A stretch of 37,560 bases of DNA from Comamonadaceae bacterium (GCA_947458415.1 CANGZG010000001.1:1-37560), one strand, 5' to 3'. Counted from the stretch's first letter, positions 1 to 8,770 are shown. Program-made: numbers and translations. The notes: generated from the letters alone by a model not told the origin.

Positions 1-54
1 ACTGCCGATCAGCAGTTCTACGTGGTCGAATTCCAAGGATGCGGTGGTGGTCAT
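1..54 (-). CDS. acsF: Second acsF start (Mg-protoporphyrin IX monomethyl ester oxidative cyclase), runs off the window
   Basis: An ATG at 54 opens a frame that reaches the window edge and reads MTTTASLEFDHVELLIGS. It closely matches the first residues of the acsF-like fragment that starts at 268 (MTQAAALDFDHVELLIGT), sharing the run FDHVELLIG, but lies in a different reading frame. I infer that this is the start of the intact acsF, with the rest outside the window. AcsF is the oxygen-dependent di-iron cyclase that forms ring E of bacteriochlorophyll. A weak AAGG lies about 12 bases upstream, inside the preceding fragment. Only 18 codons are visible, so the identification rests on similarity to the fragment upstream. 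Confidence 0.6.
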   Translation of the reverse strand, partial: MTTTASLEFDHVELLIGS

Positions 55-268
55 GGTTGTTGTCGCCTTCGTACTCTTTCATCATCACGTCCCATTCGGC
101 GCGCACGGGTTCGATGTTGAGGCGGTCCATGGCATCGAAATCGGTGGTGTAAAAGCGCGGGCTCAGCACGGTGTTGCGCACAGCTTTGGCGTTGGCTTGG
201 GCGGCGTTTTCTACCGTGCCGATCAGCAATTCAACATGGTCAAAGTCAAGGGCGGCAGCTTGGGTCAT
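47..268 (-). pseudogene. acsF: Truncated acsF 5' fragment
   Basis: The frame starts with ATG at 268, three bases after the puhC stop codon, and encodes about 74 residues typical of the AcsF N-terminus, including LSPRFYTTDFDAMDRL and EYEGDNNHDH. In known AcsF proteins the latter motif continues with FQRTPEF. Here the frame instead runs into HRILGIRPRR, unrelated to AcsF, because a second acsF-like start (ATG at 54) lies inside the DNNHD region in another frame. The frame stays open to the window edge. The segment ends before the di-iron ligands of the ferritin-like domain, so it cannot be an active cyclase. It looks like a remnant of a partial tandem duplication or of recombination with a diverged allele. 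An assembly fault is less likely because the two copies differ at many synonymous positions. Confidence 0.7.
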
Positions 269-271
269 GGC

Positions 272-748
272 TTACTCCTGGGAAGCGTTCAGAGAAGGTT
301 TGGCGTGAATTTGCAATTGGGCAAAGGACGACATGTTGGTCGGCCCGAAAGATTCGAGGTCAATGCGTACATTGGTGGCGGGATCGAACAGGGTCAAGCG
401 GCCATCGGTGTGGGCTTTGAGCTCAAAGGCAGGGCCAGAGCCAATGCCTCGGCGCATGCGCTCGCGCGACAGTGTGCGCAAGGTGCCGCGCACAAACCCT
501 TGCTCGCCTTGGTAGCGCGCGATTTCCATTGAGTTGTTGGTGTCCAGCACAGCGATGTCGCCATTTGGGCGGTCTTCAAACCGCAAGCTCATTTGCCAAG
601 CGACAGGGGCGTCGTTCTGTGGTGAGACCATGCCTTGACCGCGCAACAACGCCACCACCAACAGCACGCTGCTGAGGAAGCCGACAAATATCCAGCCGGT
701 CAGACTGTGGTGTCCGGGCAGGTGGTTGTTCGGCAAGGATTGGCTCAT
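272..748 (-). CDS. puhC: PuhC, photosynthetic complex assembly protein
   Basis: A 158-residue protein with one N-terminal membrane helix (about residues 17-36, GWIFVGFLSSVLLVVALL) and a soluble remainder that contains DTNNSMEIARY and GFVRGTLRTLSRERMRRG. This matches the PuhC family, which helps assemble or organise the LH1-reaction centre core in the inner membrane. The ATG at 748 overlaps the puhB stop codon (ATGA), so translation is probably coupled. The gene follows puhB as in most proteobacterial puh operons and precedes the acsF fragment by three bases. Confidence 0.92.
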   Translation of the reverse strand: MSQSLPNNHLPGHHSLTGWIFVGFLSSVLLVVALLRGQGMVSPQNDAPVAWQMSLRFEDRPNGDIAVLDTNNSMEIARYQGEQGFVRGTLRTLSRERMRRGIGSGPAFELKAHTDGRLTLFDPATNVRIDLESFGPTNMSSFAQLQIHAKPSLNASQE

Positions 749-1410
749 GTGGAATACGCCCCTTGGTTCATGTCCATGTCAGCCGACGTGTCGATGATGT
801 CACCGAGCATGACCGCCACATGGGGGTTGGCTTCGCGCCACGCCAATGCCAGCCGTTCGCCGACCCGCACCGCGTCCGGAATGCACCGCAAACAAGGCTC
901 TGGGTTTTTCAAGGCCCAAGGTTTGGCATGTGGCCACAGGTTCAACCAAGCGATGTGATCGTCACCCGCCAACTTCAAAGCGATATCGCCACTGCCATTT
1001 TTCAAAGGCTTGACACTGGCCGCGGCCACCATGCGAAGCGGCAGGTTGAAGGTCAGGGTGAGCACAATGCCGATGCGCATCACCACGCGTTTGTTGGTCA
1101 AGGTGTAGAGCGCGGTTCGGGCGGTCATCCAAGCCAACCACGACAGTACCGCCAATGCCGTCAAACTGAGCACCAAACTGGTGGCCAAGGGCACCAGCAA
1201 CCGGGGTTGAGGTTCGCCCAGCAAATACAACGTTTGCAACACCATCATCACACCGAAATACACCGCCAGCGTGCGCACATGAAACACATGCAACGCCAGC
1301 TGCTTCCAGTCGGGCGCGCCTTGCCACAGCAGGCGTTCACTTGCCGGCAAAGGCTCGGGCAAACCGGGTGCTGCCTCGAACTCGTGTTCGTGGTGAGGAT
1401 TGACGTTCAA
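745..1410 (-). CDS. puhB: PuhB, reaction-centre assembly protein
   Basis: A 221-residue membrane protein with a PH-like (bPH2) layout. The N-terminal part carries PLPASERLLWQGAPDW, the usual opening of this domain. Two hydrophobic helices follow at about residues 43-65 and 72-95, and then a soluble domain with TNKRVVMRIGIVLTLTFNLP. PuhB is a reaction-centre assembly factor. The apparent start is TTG at 1410, overlapping the puhA stop codon (TTGA). No ATG start lies near the conserved N-terminus, so TTG is preferred. It lies between puhA and puhC. Confidence 0.93.
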   Translation of the reverse strand: MNVNPHHEHEFEAAPGLPEPLPASERLLWQGAPDWKQLALHVFHVRTLAVYFGVMMVLQTLYLLGEPQPRLLVPLATSLVLSLTALAVLSWLAWMTARTALYTLTNKRVVMRIGIVLTLTFNLPLRMVAAASVKPLKNGSGDIALKLAGDDHIAWLNLWPHAKPWALKNPEPCLRCIPDAVRVGERLALAWREANPHVAVMLGDIIDTSADMDMNQGAYST

Positions 1411-2174
1411 AACAACGGCTCCTGACGTTCTGGCATGGCGTAGAGCGTGCCTGCACCGTAATACGCGGTGATTTTTTCTTCCTCGAGCAAGGTGATTTGT
1501 GTGTCACTTTTGGTCGTCGGGACATTGGCAAACTGCGACGCCAGAATGGATGACACGAACACACCGCGGCGGTTGATGCGCGAGAAGGTCATGGGCAACA
1601 ACACGGTGCCGCCTGAGTGCAACGACACTTCGATGTAGCGAAACATCATTTCACAGCGGTCGACCCACAGGTCTTTGACATGACCGGCTTCGAACCGGTC
1701 AGCGCCATACACCGGCAAGCCGCGTGGATCGATGTCGGGTGACATCACACCATGGTCAGCGGCCACGCGCAACGGCACGATCTTGATGTCGCCACCATGG
1801 TAGAGGTCTGGTTCGTCCGCACGTGCCGCCCATGCGCCGGGGCCGACACCGGCCAGCAGCGGATCGCCCACCGGTTCCAAAGGTGCACCCAGCCAAGCAT
1901 GCGCAGGTTGAGCGGTGTAACTGCCATCCACTCGGTTGACATCAGGCGCCAAGAATTCACGGCCATCGGCCATCTTGAACACTTTGGGCTCTGGCATGGG
2001 CCAGCCGATTTGTACCGGTCCCCCTTGCAAATGGCCGTTGTCCATCGGATAGCCTTCGCGGTGGTTTTCCCGGGCAAGGTAGTAAATCAGGCCGGCAAAG
2101 AAAATCCAAAACATATAGAGGACGATTTGGGCAACGTCCACGTATTGGGTGATAGCACCAGTTTCCATGCTCAT
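1407..2174 (-). CDS. puhA: PuhA, photosynthetic reaction centre H subunit
   Basis: A 255-residue protein with a single N-terminal transmembrane helix (about residues 13-33, VAQIVLYMFWIFFAGLIYYL), then LARENHREGYP, the standard membrane-exit segment of the H subunit. The cytoplasmic domain carries the PRC-barrel motifs, including LPVYGADRFEAGHVKDLWVD and LLPMTFSRINR. The H subunit caps the L/M dimer on the cytoplasmic side and shapes proton delivery to QB. Its length matches family members. The ATG at 2174 is preceded by AAGGAGAATGAGC, a good ribosome binding site. The gene lies 26 bases after lhaA and overlaps puhB by four bases. Confidence 0.97.
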   Translation of the reverse strand: MSMETGAITQYVDVAQIVLYMFWIFFAGLIYYLARENHREGYPMDNGHLQGGPVQIGWPMPEPKVFKMADGREFLAPDVNRVDGSYTAQPAHAWLGAPLEPVGDPLLAGVGPGAWAARADEPDLYHGGDIKIVPLRVAADHGVMSPDIDPRGLPVYGADRFEAGHVKDLWVDRCEMMFRYIEVSLHSGGTVLLPMTFSRINRRGVFVSSILASQFANVPTTKSDTQITLLEEEKITAYYGAGTLYAMPERQEPLF

Positions 2175-2200
2175 TCTCCTTTTAAGAGCGCAAAAAAAAT

Positions 2201-3625
2201 TCAGCCCGGCAGTTCAGCCAAACCCAATCGGCTGTCTTGCGGCGCGCTGGTGGGCCGCTTGCGGCTGACCAGCGGACCCAAGGCAATCAACACACAAAAC
2301 AACATGTACATCTCGATGTGAAACACCACGCTGTATCCGGTCACCGGTGAGACCAGTGCCTCACCGAGCAAACCCTGTTCTGCCAGATGACCCACCACGT
2401 CCCGGGTGACACCACCCAAGGCCATGGCAATGCCGGATGCCGTGGCTTGCACCGCACCCCATGCGCCAAGCACCATGCCGGCATGCAAGGCGTCTGTCAT
2501 GGCCATGGCAGACAGCAACATGCCCACTGAAAACAGACCGCCGCCGAACCCTATCAAGGTGGCGCCGGTTTGGAACAGCAAGGCAGAATGCAGCGGGGCA
2601 GAAAAAATGACGCACGCGAAGGCGGGCAAACCGATCAGCGCCCCGAGTGCGGCCAAGCGGTAAGCGTCCATGCCGCGTGACATGAAGCGTGCGGACAGCG
2701 CAAACGCCAACAACGCGCCAGTCGCAGTCAGTGCGGTCAAGGCGCTGGTCAAACTGACATCCAGACCCAGTACCTGTGCACCATAAGGCTCCAGCACGAT
2801 GTCTTGCATGCTGAATGCCGCTGTGCCCAAACCCACGGTCCATAAAAAACGGCGCATTTTTGGCAAGGCCATCAGCGTTCGCCATTGCTGAGAAAACCCA
2901 TCGGGTTCACGTTGGCCGCGACGGCTGCCGCGGGCTTCTTGTTTCCACAGCGACAGCAGGTTGAGCGCCACGACCAAAACCGCGCTGCCCTGAACCACTT
3001 GGATGAGTTTTTTCGGTGAAAAATCGCTCAGCAGCAGGCTCAGCGCCGCACTGCCCACAATCAACCCCAACAGCAGCATGGCATACATCAAGGCCACCAC
3101 ACGCGGACGTTTGTCGGCGGGTGAGACATCAGAGGCCAAGGCCAGTCCCGCAGTTTGCGTGATTTGCATGCCAGCGCCGACACACAAAAACGCCATGGCT
3201 GCGCCAAAGCGGATCACCCACAAATAGCCTTCGCGTGGCTCTGACAAACCGAGCAAAGCAAACGGCATGATGGCCAAACCACCGAACATCAAGATGGTGC
3301 CGATCCACATGTAGGGGATGCGGCGCAGACCCAGCGCAGAAGGGTGCGTGTCGCTGCGGTAGCCAATCATCGCGCGCAGCGGCGCAAACACCAAGGGCAG
3401 CGCCACCGACACCGCAACCCACCAAGCGGGCACTTGCAATTCGATGATCATCACGCGATTGAGCGTGCCCACCAGCAAGGCCATGGCCATGCCCACCGAC
3501 AGTTGGAACAACGCCAAACGAAACAGCCGTGTGATCGGCAGGTCAGGCGAAGCCGCGTCTGCGAATGGCACGTACTGCAGCATCAGCGACTGCATCCAAG
3601 CGGGCGGGCGCGCGGAGAAACTCAT
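2201..3625 (-). CDS. lhaA: LhaA/PucC-family MFS protein, light-harvesting 1 assembly
   Basis: A hydrophobic protein of 474 residues with about 12 membrane helices, belonging to the BCH1/PucC branch of the major facilitator superfamily. Family-type segments include GTLNRVMIIELQVPAWWV, FAPLRAMIGYRSDTH and GIPYMWIG-like RRIPYMWIG. Proteins of this family are needed for light-harvesting complex assembly and may deliver bacteriochlorophyll. I place the start at the ATG at 3625, which overlaps the bchM stop codon (ATGA). A TTG at 3643 would add six residues but lacks support. The location between bchM and puhA is the classical one for lhaA rather than pucC. Confidence 0.93.
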   Translation of the reverse strand: MSFSARPPAWMQSLMLQYVPFADAASPDLPITRLFRLALFQLSVGMAMALLVGTLNRVMIIELQVPAWWVAVSVALPLVFAPLRAMIGYRSDTHPSALGLRRIPYMWIGTILMFGGLAIMPFALLGLSEPREGYLWVIRFGAAMAFLCVGAGMQITQTAGLALASDVSPADKRPRVVALMYAMLLLGLIVGSAALSLLLSDFSPKKLIQVVQGSAVLVVALNLLSLWKQEARGSRRGQREPDGFSQQWRTLMALPKMRRFLWTVGLGTAAFSMQDIVLEPYGAQVLGLDVSLTSALTALTATGALLAFALSARFMSRGMDAYRLAALGALIGLPAFACVIFSAPLHSALLFQTGATLIGFGGGLFSVGMLLSAMAMTDALHAGMVLGAWGAVQATASGIAMALGGVTRDVVGHLAEQGLLGEALVSPVTGYSVVFHIEMYMLFCVLIALGPLVSRKRPTSAPQDSRLGLAELPG

Positions 3626-4347
3626 TGCTTCACCCACTCCCAAGCTTGCGAGGTGTAAAAGCCGCTGGACACGCGGTGCATGCGCTGCGGCCGCCAGCCG
3701 TGTTCACGCACCGCACGTTCAATGTAAACATGCAAAGTGGATTTGCGTACAGGCGAGAGTTGTGGCGAGCGGTCGGTACGCGGAAACAAGCGTCCCATGG
3801 CGTGTGCCACAGCCAGCAAGGGTGAATGTGGTGCAAAGGTGAAGAGCACCGAATGCTGGGTGCGTTGAGCGATGGCTTCAAAGGCGTTGGCAATGTCTTG
3901 GGTGTCGTAATGGATCAATGAATCCATGCACACCACATGGTCGAATTTCCCATGCTCTGCCGACAGCATGTCGCCTGCCAAAAACTCGATGCGTCCACCG
4001 CGTGCAGACAAACTGGGGTCGGCCAGCAGTTCTTGGGCATGACGGTCACGCGCGAGGTTGACCAGCGTGGGTGACAAATCGATGGCCACCACGTGCGCGC
4101 CACGTTTCATCGCTTCTTGTGCCAATGCGCCTGTGCCGCAACCGGCGTCCAGTAAACGCATGCCACGCAGGTCTTGCGGTAACCAAGACAACAAGGTGTG
4201 TCGCATTTGGTCGCGGCCTCGGCGCACCGTGGTGCGAATCCGCCCCACCGGTGCGTTGGAGGTCAGCACCTCCCAGGCTTTGGCAGCGGTGCGATCGAAA
4301 TAGGTTTCGATCTGGCCGCGTCTGGCGACATAACTGGCGTGGTTCAT
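3622..4347 (-). CDS. bchM: BchM, Mg-protoporphyrin IX O-methyltransferase
   Basis: A 241-residue class I SAM-dependent methyltransferase. The SAM-binding motif RLLDAGCGTGALA is at about residues 65-76, followed by the acidic loop VVAIDLSPTLV and DHVVCMDSLIHYD. BchM methylates the ring-C propionate of Mg-protoporphyrin IX, which prepares the substrate of the cyclase. The N-terminus YVARRGQIETYFDRTAAKAW fits the family. The ATG at 4347 starts two bases from the bchL stop codon. A TTG at 4371 further upstream lies within bchL and is less likely. Confidence 0.95.
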   Translation of the reverse strand: MNHASYVARRGQIETYFDRTAAKAWEVLTSNAPVGRIRTTVRRGRDQMRHTLLSWLPQDLRGMRLLDAGCGTGALAQEAMKRGAHVVAIDLSPTLVNLARDRHAQELLADPSLSARGGRIEFLAGDMLSAEHGKFDHVVCMDSLIHYDTQDIANAFEAIAQRTQHSVLFTFAPHSPLLAVAHAMGRLFPRTDRSPQLSPVRKSTLHVYIERAVREHGWRPQRMHRVSSGFYTSQAWEWVKQ

Positions 4348-4348
4348 C

Positions 4349-5263
4349 TCAATCAAATCCCAACAAATCAAAAATATCGCGGTCTTTCATGGGTATCGAT
4401 GGCAATGGGTCACCGCCTAACCACAAGGCAGCGGCCAAGCGCATGTATTCGTCTTGCACGGCTTTCACCGCAGGTGTGGGATCGAGTTCAAACAACGTGC
4501 ATTTCTTCAGACGGCTTTTGCGGATTTCGTCTAGCATGGGGAAATGCGCCATGGTTTTGAGACCGGTGACCGCATTGAATTTGTCCACTTGATCGGTCTC
4601 GTCGCTGCGGTTGACGATGACGCCACCCAAACGCACGTTGTAGTTTTTGGCTTTGGCACCAATGGCTTGCACAATGCGGTTCATTGCAAAGATGGAATCG
4701 AAATCGTTGGCGGTGACGATCAAGGCGCGGTCAGCGTGTTGCAAGGGCGCGGCAAAGCCACCACACACGACGTCACCGAGCACATCAAAAATCACGACAT
4801 CGGTGTCTTCCAACAAATGGTGTTCTTTGAGCAATTTGACGGTCTGACCGACCACGTAGCCGCCACAACCGGTGCCGGCAGGCGGGCCGCCGGCTTCGAC
4901 GCACATCACGCCGTTGTAGCCTTTGAACACAAAGTCATCCAAGCGCAATTCCTCGGCGTGAAAGTCCACCGCTTCAAGCGCGTCAATCACCGTGGGCATG
5001 AGTTTTTTGGTCAGCGTGAACGTGGAGTCGTGCTTGGGATCGCAACCGATTTGCAGCACCCGTTTGCCCAGCTTGCTGAAAGCCACAGACAAGTTGGATG
5101 AGGTGGTGCTTTTGCCAATGCCACCCTTGCCATAAATGGCAAAGACTTTGGCATTGCCGATTTTCACGCTGGGGTCGAGTTGCACCTGAACGCTGCCCTC
5201 GCCATCGGGGGGTCGTGGGCCGCGTTTGATGTCGGTCACGGGGATGGTCGCTGTTTCAATCAT
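4349..5263 (-). CDS. bchL: BchL, ATP-dependent iron protein of dark protochlorophyllide reductase
   Basis: A 304-residue NifH-like ATPase. The P-loop YGKGGIGKST is at residues 44-53. The two cysteines that bridge the subunits of the dimer through a 4Fe-4S cluster are C133 (GTGCGG) and C167 (DVVCGGF). BchL passes electrons to BchNB for light-independent reduction of ring D of protochlorophyllide, an oxygen-sensitive step. The ATG at 5263 lies 21 bases after the bchB stop codon. In many purple-bacterial clusters bchH sits between bchB and bchL; here it is absent from this position and encoded at 18122-21913. Confidence 0.98.
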   Translation of the reverse strand: MIETATIPVTDIKRGPRPPDGEGSVQVQLDPSVKIGNAKVFAIYGKGGIGKSTTSSNLSVAFSKLGKRVLQIGCDPKHDSTFTLTKKLMPTVIDALEAVDFHAEELRLDDFVFKGYNGVMCVEAGGPPAGTGCGGYVVGQTVKLLKEHHLLEDTDVVIFDVLGDVVCGGFAAPLQHADRALIVTANDFDSIFAMNRIVQAIGAKAKNYNVRLGGVIVNRSDETDQVDKFNAVTGLKTMAHFPMLDEIRKSRLKKCTLFELDPTPAVKAVQDEYMRLAAALWLGGDPLPSIPMKDRDIFDLLGFD

Positions 5264-5284
5264 GGTGTTTTTCCTGTGGTGATG

Positions 5285-6907
5285 TCATCGGCTGAAATGG
5301 GCCTTGGCTTCGTACATGGTCTCGACCGTGATGCGCGATACGCCGCGCTCACGGGCAAATAACTCGGTGTTGCGACGTGCTTTGCCTCGCACAAAAAACG
5401 GGATTTTTTTCAATTCTTTTTCGGCTTCTGGTGCCCAGTCGGTGCTGTCGGCACGCTCGCTGGCCGCGCTTGCAGCAGGCAGTTCAATTTGTTCATCTTG
5501 CTGCGACAAATGCACTTCTGCCAAGGTGTCTGCCGACACCACTTTCATGGGTGATACGGGTGTGCCGTGTCCAGAACCCAAGTGCGACGGTGCTGCGCCA
5601 TCGTGGAACTCGAAGTCTTCACGGAACATGCCCAGCAGGTGTTCCTCCAAACCCATCATCAACGGATGCACCCATGTGTCAAACAACACATTGGCGCCTT
5701 CAAAACCCATTTGCGGCGCATAACGCGCAGGGAAATCTTGCACATGCATGGGCGCGGAAATCACCGTGCATGGGATGCCCAAGCGTTTGGCAATGTGCCG
5801 CTCCATTTGCGTGCCCAGCAGCAGTTCAGGTTGCAAGGCTTTGACTTGGTCTTCGACGTCCAAATAGTCGTCGGTGATCAACGCTTCGACCCCATACAAC
5901 TTGGCTGCCTCACGCACCTCGCGAGCGAATTCGCGGCTGTAAGTGCCCAAGCCAACCACTTCAAACCCCATCTCTTGGTGCGCCACGCGTGCAGCGGCGA
6001 TGGCGTGGGTGGCGTCGCCAAACACAAACACCCGCTTGCCGGTGAGGTAGGTGGAATCCACCGATTTGGCATACCAACGGGCGCGCGAGTTTTGCAAATA
6101 CGCTTGGCGCGTCGCTTCGGTGTTGCCCATGCCGGCGAGTTCGCGCACCTCGGCGATGAAGTCCAGCGTGCCGTTCACGCCATAAGGCACACACTGGGTA
6201 AACGGTTGGTCAAACTGTCGCTGCAACCACAGTGCGGCGGTGCGCCCGAGTTCGGGGTAGAGCACCACGTTGAAATCGGCTTGGGGGATGTTGCGAATGT
6301 CGGCCACACTGGCGTCCAGCGGTGCCACCACGTTCACTTGAATGCCAATCTCTTGCAGCAAGGCACGAATTTCTTTCGTGTCGTCGCGGTGGCGAAACCC
6401 CAGGGCGGTGGGTCCGAGGATGTTGCACACCGCGGCACGGCCCGCCATTGGGGTGCGTTGATGTTGGCCAGGCACCAATGCGCGTACCAAGTGGTAGAAG
6501 GTTTCGGCGGCACCCCAGTTTTCTTTGCGTTGGTAAGCAGGCAACTCGAGCGCGACCACCGGGATCGGCAAGTTCAACGCCAGCGCCAAACCACCCGGAT
6601 CGTCTTGAATCAATTCAGCGGTGCAGGATGCACCGACCAACATGGCGTTTGGCTTGAAGCGTTCGTGCGCGTCACGCGCGGCCTCTTTGAACAACTCGGC
6701 CGTGTCACCACCGAGGTCACGTGCTTGAAACGTGGTGTAGGTGACAGGCGGGCGACGCGGCAGTCGCTCGATCATGGTGAACAGCAAATCTGCATAGGTG
6801 TCGCCTTGCGGGGCGTGCAACACATAGTGCACATCTTTCATGGCGGTGGCCACACGCATGGCGCCGACGTGAGGCGGTCCTTCGTATGTCCAGAGCGTGA
6901 GTTGCAT
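5285..6907 (-). CDS. bchB: BchB, catalytic subunit of dark protochlorophyllide reductase
   Basis: A 540-residue protein of the nitrogenase component-1 family. It begins MQLTLWTYEGPPHVGAMRVA, as BchB does. D36 in APQGDTY is at exactly the position of the aspartate that serves as the fourth ligand of the BchNB iron-sulfur cluster in Rhodobacter. The C-terminal protochlorophyllide reductase extension is present (AEKELKKIPFFVRGKARRN), with the small helical domain that covers the substrate. The gene lies nine bases after the bchN stop codon, in the order N-B-L. Confidence 0.97.
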   Translation of the reverse strand: MQLTLWTYEGPPHVGAMRVATAMKDVHYVLHAPQGDTYADLLFTMIERLPRRPPVTYTTFQARDLGGDTAELFKEAARDAHERFKPNAMLVGASCTAELIQDDPGGLALALNLPIPVVALELPAYQRKENWGAAETFYHLVRALVPGQHQRTPMAGRAAVCNILGPTALGFRHRDDTKEIRALLQEIGIQVNVVAPLDASVADIRNIPQADFNVVLYPELGRTAALWLQRQFDQPFTQCVPYGVNGTLDFIAEVRELAGMGNTEATRQAYLQNSRARWYAKSVDSTYLTGKRVFVFGDATHAIAAARVAHQEMGFEVVGLGTYSREFAREVREAAKLYGVEALITDDYLDVEDQVKALQPELLLGTQMERHIAKRLGIPCTVISAPMHVQDFPARYAPQMGFEGANVLFDTWVHPLMMGLEEHLLGMFREDFEFHDGAAPSHLGSGHGTPVSPMKVVSADTLAEVHLSQQDEQIELPAASAASERADSTDWAPEAEKELKKIPFFVRGKARRNTELFARERGVSRITVETMYEAKAHFSR

Positions 6908-6916
6908 GGTCTGTCC

Positions 6917-8212
6917 TCAGGCGGCGAGTTTGATGCGACGGCGCAAGGGGCGGCTGAACAATTCGGCCAAGTCCGCGGCTTGCTCGTAGCCTTGTATGGG
7001 GGTGAAGACCAGCTCAATCGCCCACTTGGTGGCGATGCCTTGGGCCTCTAGCGGGTTGGCCAAACCGAGTCCGCACACCACCAAATCCGGGGCCTCGGCA
7101 TGGCAACGGTCTAACTGGTTTTCCACATGCTGGCCTTCGGTGATGCGCGCACCCGCTGGCAGCAGCGCCAATTCTTCGGCCATCAATTTGCGGTGCAAAT
7201 AAGGCGTGCCGATTTCAGCCAATTGCATGCCCATTTCGCGTTGAAGAAAACGCGCCAGTGGAATTTCCAATTGCGAATCGGGAAAGAAAAAGATTTTTTT
7301 GCCAGACAAGTGAACCCGTTGACGGGCCAATGCCACTTCGGCACGTTGGCGCGGTGCGCGGGTGACATCGTCAAACGTGTTTGGGGGGATACCGAATGAC
7401 CGTGCGGCTGCTTGCAACCACGCGGTGGTGCCTTCGACACCCAGGGGAAACGGTGCGCTCAAACGCTTGGCGCCGCGCGATTCAAGCGACAGCGTGGTGT
7501 CGGCCAAAAATGGTTGTGCCAGCAAAAACACCGTGTCTGGTCCGACTTCAGGTAATTGCGTGCTGTTGCGTGGAGGAAAGAAATCGACATCGCGTATGCC
7601 CATGTCGGTGAGCAAGCGCCGCATTTGGTCTTCCACGATGTCCGCCAGCGTGCCGACGATCATCAAACGCGGTTTCGAGCCCGAGGGCAAAGTGGGCAGC
7701 ACAGGCACCAAGGCGTTCAGACAGGCATCTTCGCCTTGGGTGAAGGTGGTTTCGATGCCGCTGCCCGAGTAATTCAGCACCCGCACCGCAGGGTTGTGAC
7801 GGCGGCTCAGCCGCTCGGCGGCACGGGACAAATCGAGTTTGATGACTTCAGAAGGGCATGAGCCCACCAAAAACAAAGTGCGGATGTCGGGGCGGCGCAG
7901 CAGCAATTTGTCGACCACTTTGTCGAGCTCATCGTTGCAGTCGGCCAGCCCGGCCAAGTCGCGCTCATCGATGATGGCCGTGCCAAAACGGGGCTCGGCA
8001 AAAATCATCACACCAGCGGCTGACTGAATCAGGTGGGCGCATGTGCGCGAGCCCACGACCAAGAAAAATGCATCTTGGATTTTTCGGTGCAACCAAATGA
8101 TGCCGGTCAGGCCGCAGAACACCTCTCGTTGACCGCGCTCGGTGGTGATCAGCGGAGAGGTGTCGCAACTGCCCGCATCGCTCTGAATAGGGATGACGGT
8201 ATGCGTGCTCAT
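6917..8212 (-). CDS. bchN: BchN, subunit of dark protochlorophyllide reductase
   Basis: A 431-residue nitrogenase component-1-like protein. Three cysteines expected to hold the NB iron-sulfur cluster are present at C33 (REVFCGLTG), C58 (GSRTCAHL) and C119 (VGSCPSEV), the same spacing as C26, C51 and C112 of the Rhodobacter protein. The frame is open upstream to 8776, but I choose the ATG at 8212 because it overlaps the bchF stop codon (ATGA) and gives the family length; the extra upstream residues are the out-of-frame reading of bchF. BchN forms the catalytic heterotetramer with BchB. Confidence 0.97.
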   Translation of the reverse strand: MSTHTVIPIQSDAGSCDTSPLITTERGQREVFCGLTGIIWLHRKIQDAFFLVVGSRTCAHLIQSAAGVMIFAEPRFGTAIIDERDLAGLADCNDELDKVVDKLLLRRPDIRTLFLVGSCPSEVIKLDLSRAAERLSRRHNPAVRVLNYSGSGIETTFTQGEDACLNALVPVLPTLPSGSKPRLMIVGTLADIVEDQMRRLLTDMGIRDVDFFPPRNSTQLPEVGPDTVFLLAQPFLADTTLSLESRGAKRLSAPFPLGVEGTTAWLQAAARSFGIPPNTFDDVTRAPRQRAEVALARQRVHLSGKKIFFFPDSQLEIPLARFLQREMGMQLAEIGTPYLHRKLMAEELALLPAGARITEGQHVENQLDRCHAEAPDLVVCGLGLANPLEAQGIATKWAIELVFTPIQGYEQAADLAELFSRPLRRRIKLAA

Positions 8213-8718
8213 GCGGCCCACTCCTGGTGCATGGCCAAAGTAGCGCGTTCTTGCGCACGGGCTGCGCGAAGTTTGAGCAAGAATTGACCGGCATTGATGG
8301 CGTAAGCGGCGTAAGCGGCCAGCGCCAGCCAGAGTTGTTCGCGCGTGCTCATGCTGCCGGTGTACAGGCTCCACAGGTAAGCAGTGTGCAAACCCAATAC
8401 CAAGAAACTGAACACGTCTTCCCAGAAAAAAGCCGGGGCGAACAACCATTTGTCGAACACCACTTTTTCCCAAATGGAGCCGGTGACCATGATCGCGTAA
8501 AGCACCAGGGTCTTGCACACGACGGACCAGACCGCGGCGGTTTCGCCTTCGCCGGTGACCATGTAGCGGGCGATCAGGCAAACGCTGACGGCAAAGACGA
8601 TGAACTGAAATGCCGCCAAAAAGCCTTGCACCGGGGTCCAAATGGTCGCGTCTCGACGCGCCCGTTCTTGGGGCGTGTAAAGGCCGGCGCTGATGGACGG
8701 TTCTGTGGCGTCGTTCAT
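8209..8718 (-). CDS. bchF: BchF, 3-vinyl bacteriochlorophyllide hydratase
   Basis: A 169-residue integral membrane protein with four hydrophobic segments. It contains the family sequences YTPQERARRDATIWTPVQG and FDKWLFAPAFFWEDVFSF. BchF hydrates the 3-vinyl group of chlorophyllide on the way to bacteriochlorophyllide a. It is the first gene of the minus-strand operon that runs to acsF. The ATG at 8718 has no strong ribosome binding site. A PpsR-type box (8771-8788) lies 52 bases upstream, which predicts repression in oxygen. Confidence 0.95.
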   Translation of the reverse strand: MNDATEPSISAGLYTPQERARRDATIWTPVQGFLAAFQFIVFAVSVCLIARYMVTGEGETAAVWSVVCKTLVLYAIMVTGSIWEKVVFDKWLFAPAFFWEDVFSFLVLGLHTAYLWSLYTGSMSTREQLWLALAAYAAYAINAGQFLLKLRAARAQERATLAMHQEWAA

Positions 8719-8770
8719 GGCTGAAAAAGGGGAAAATCCATGAACTGACTGTAGGGTCAGAATGCCAATG

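Noticed and set aside
44..532. 162-codon frame on the plus strand at the left edge
   Set aside because: It is antisense to the acsF fragment and puhC, with a His/Gly/Val-rich shadow composition.
5567..7051. 494-codon open frame on the plus strand
   Set aside because: It lies entirely opposite bchB and the end of bchN, whose motifs are certain. Its translation is rich in His, Gln and Arg and has no domain; it is a shadow of codon bias.
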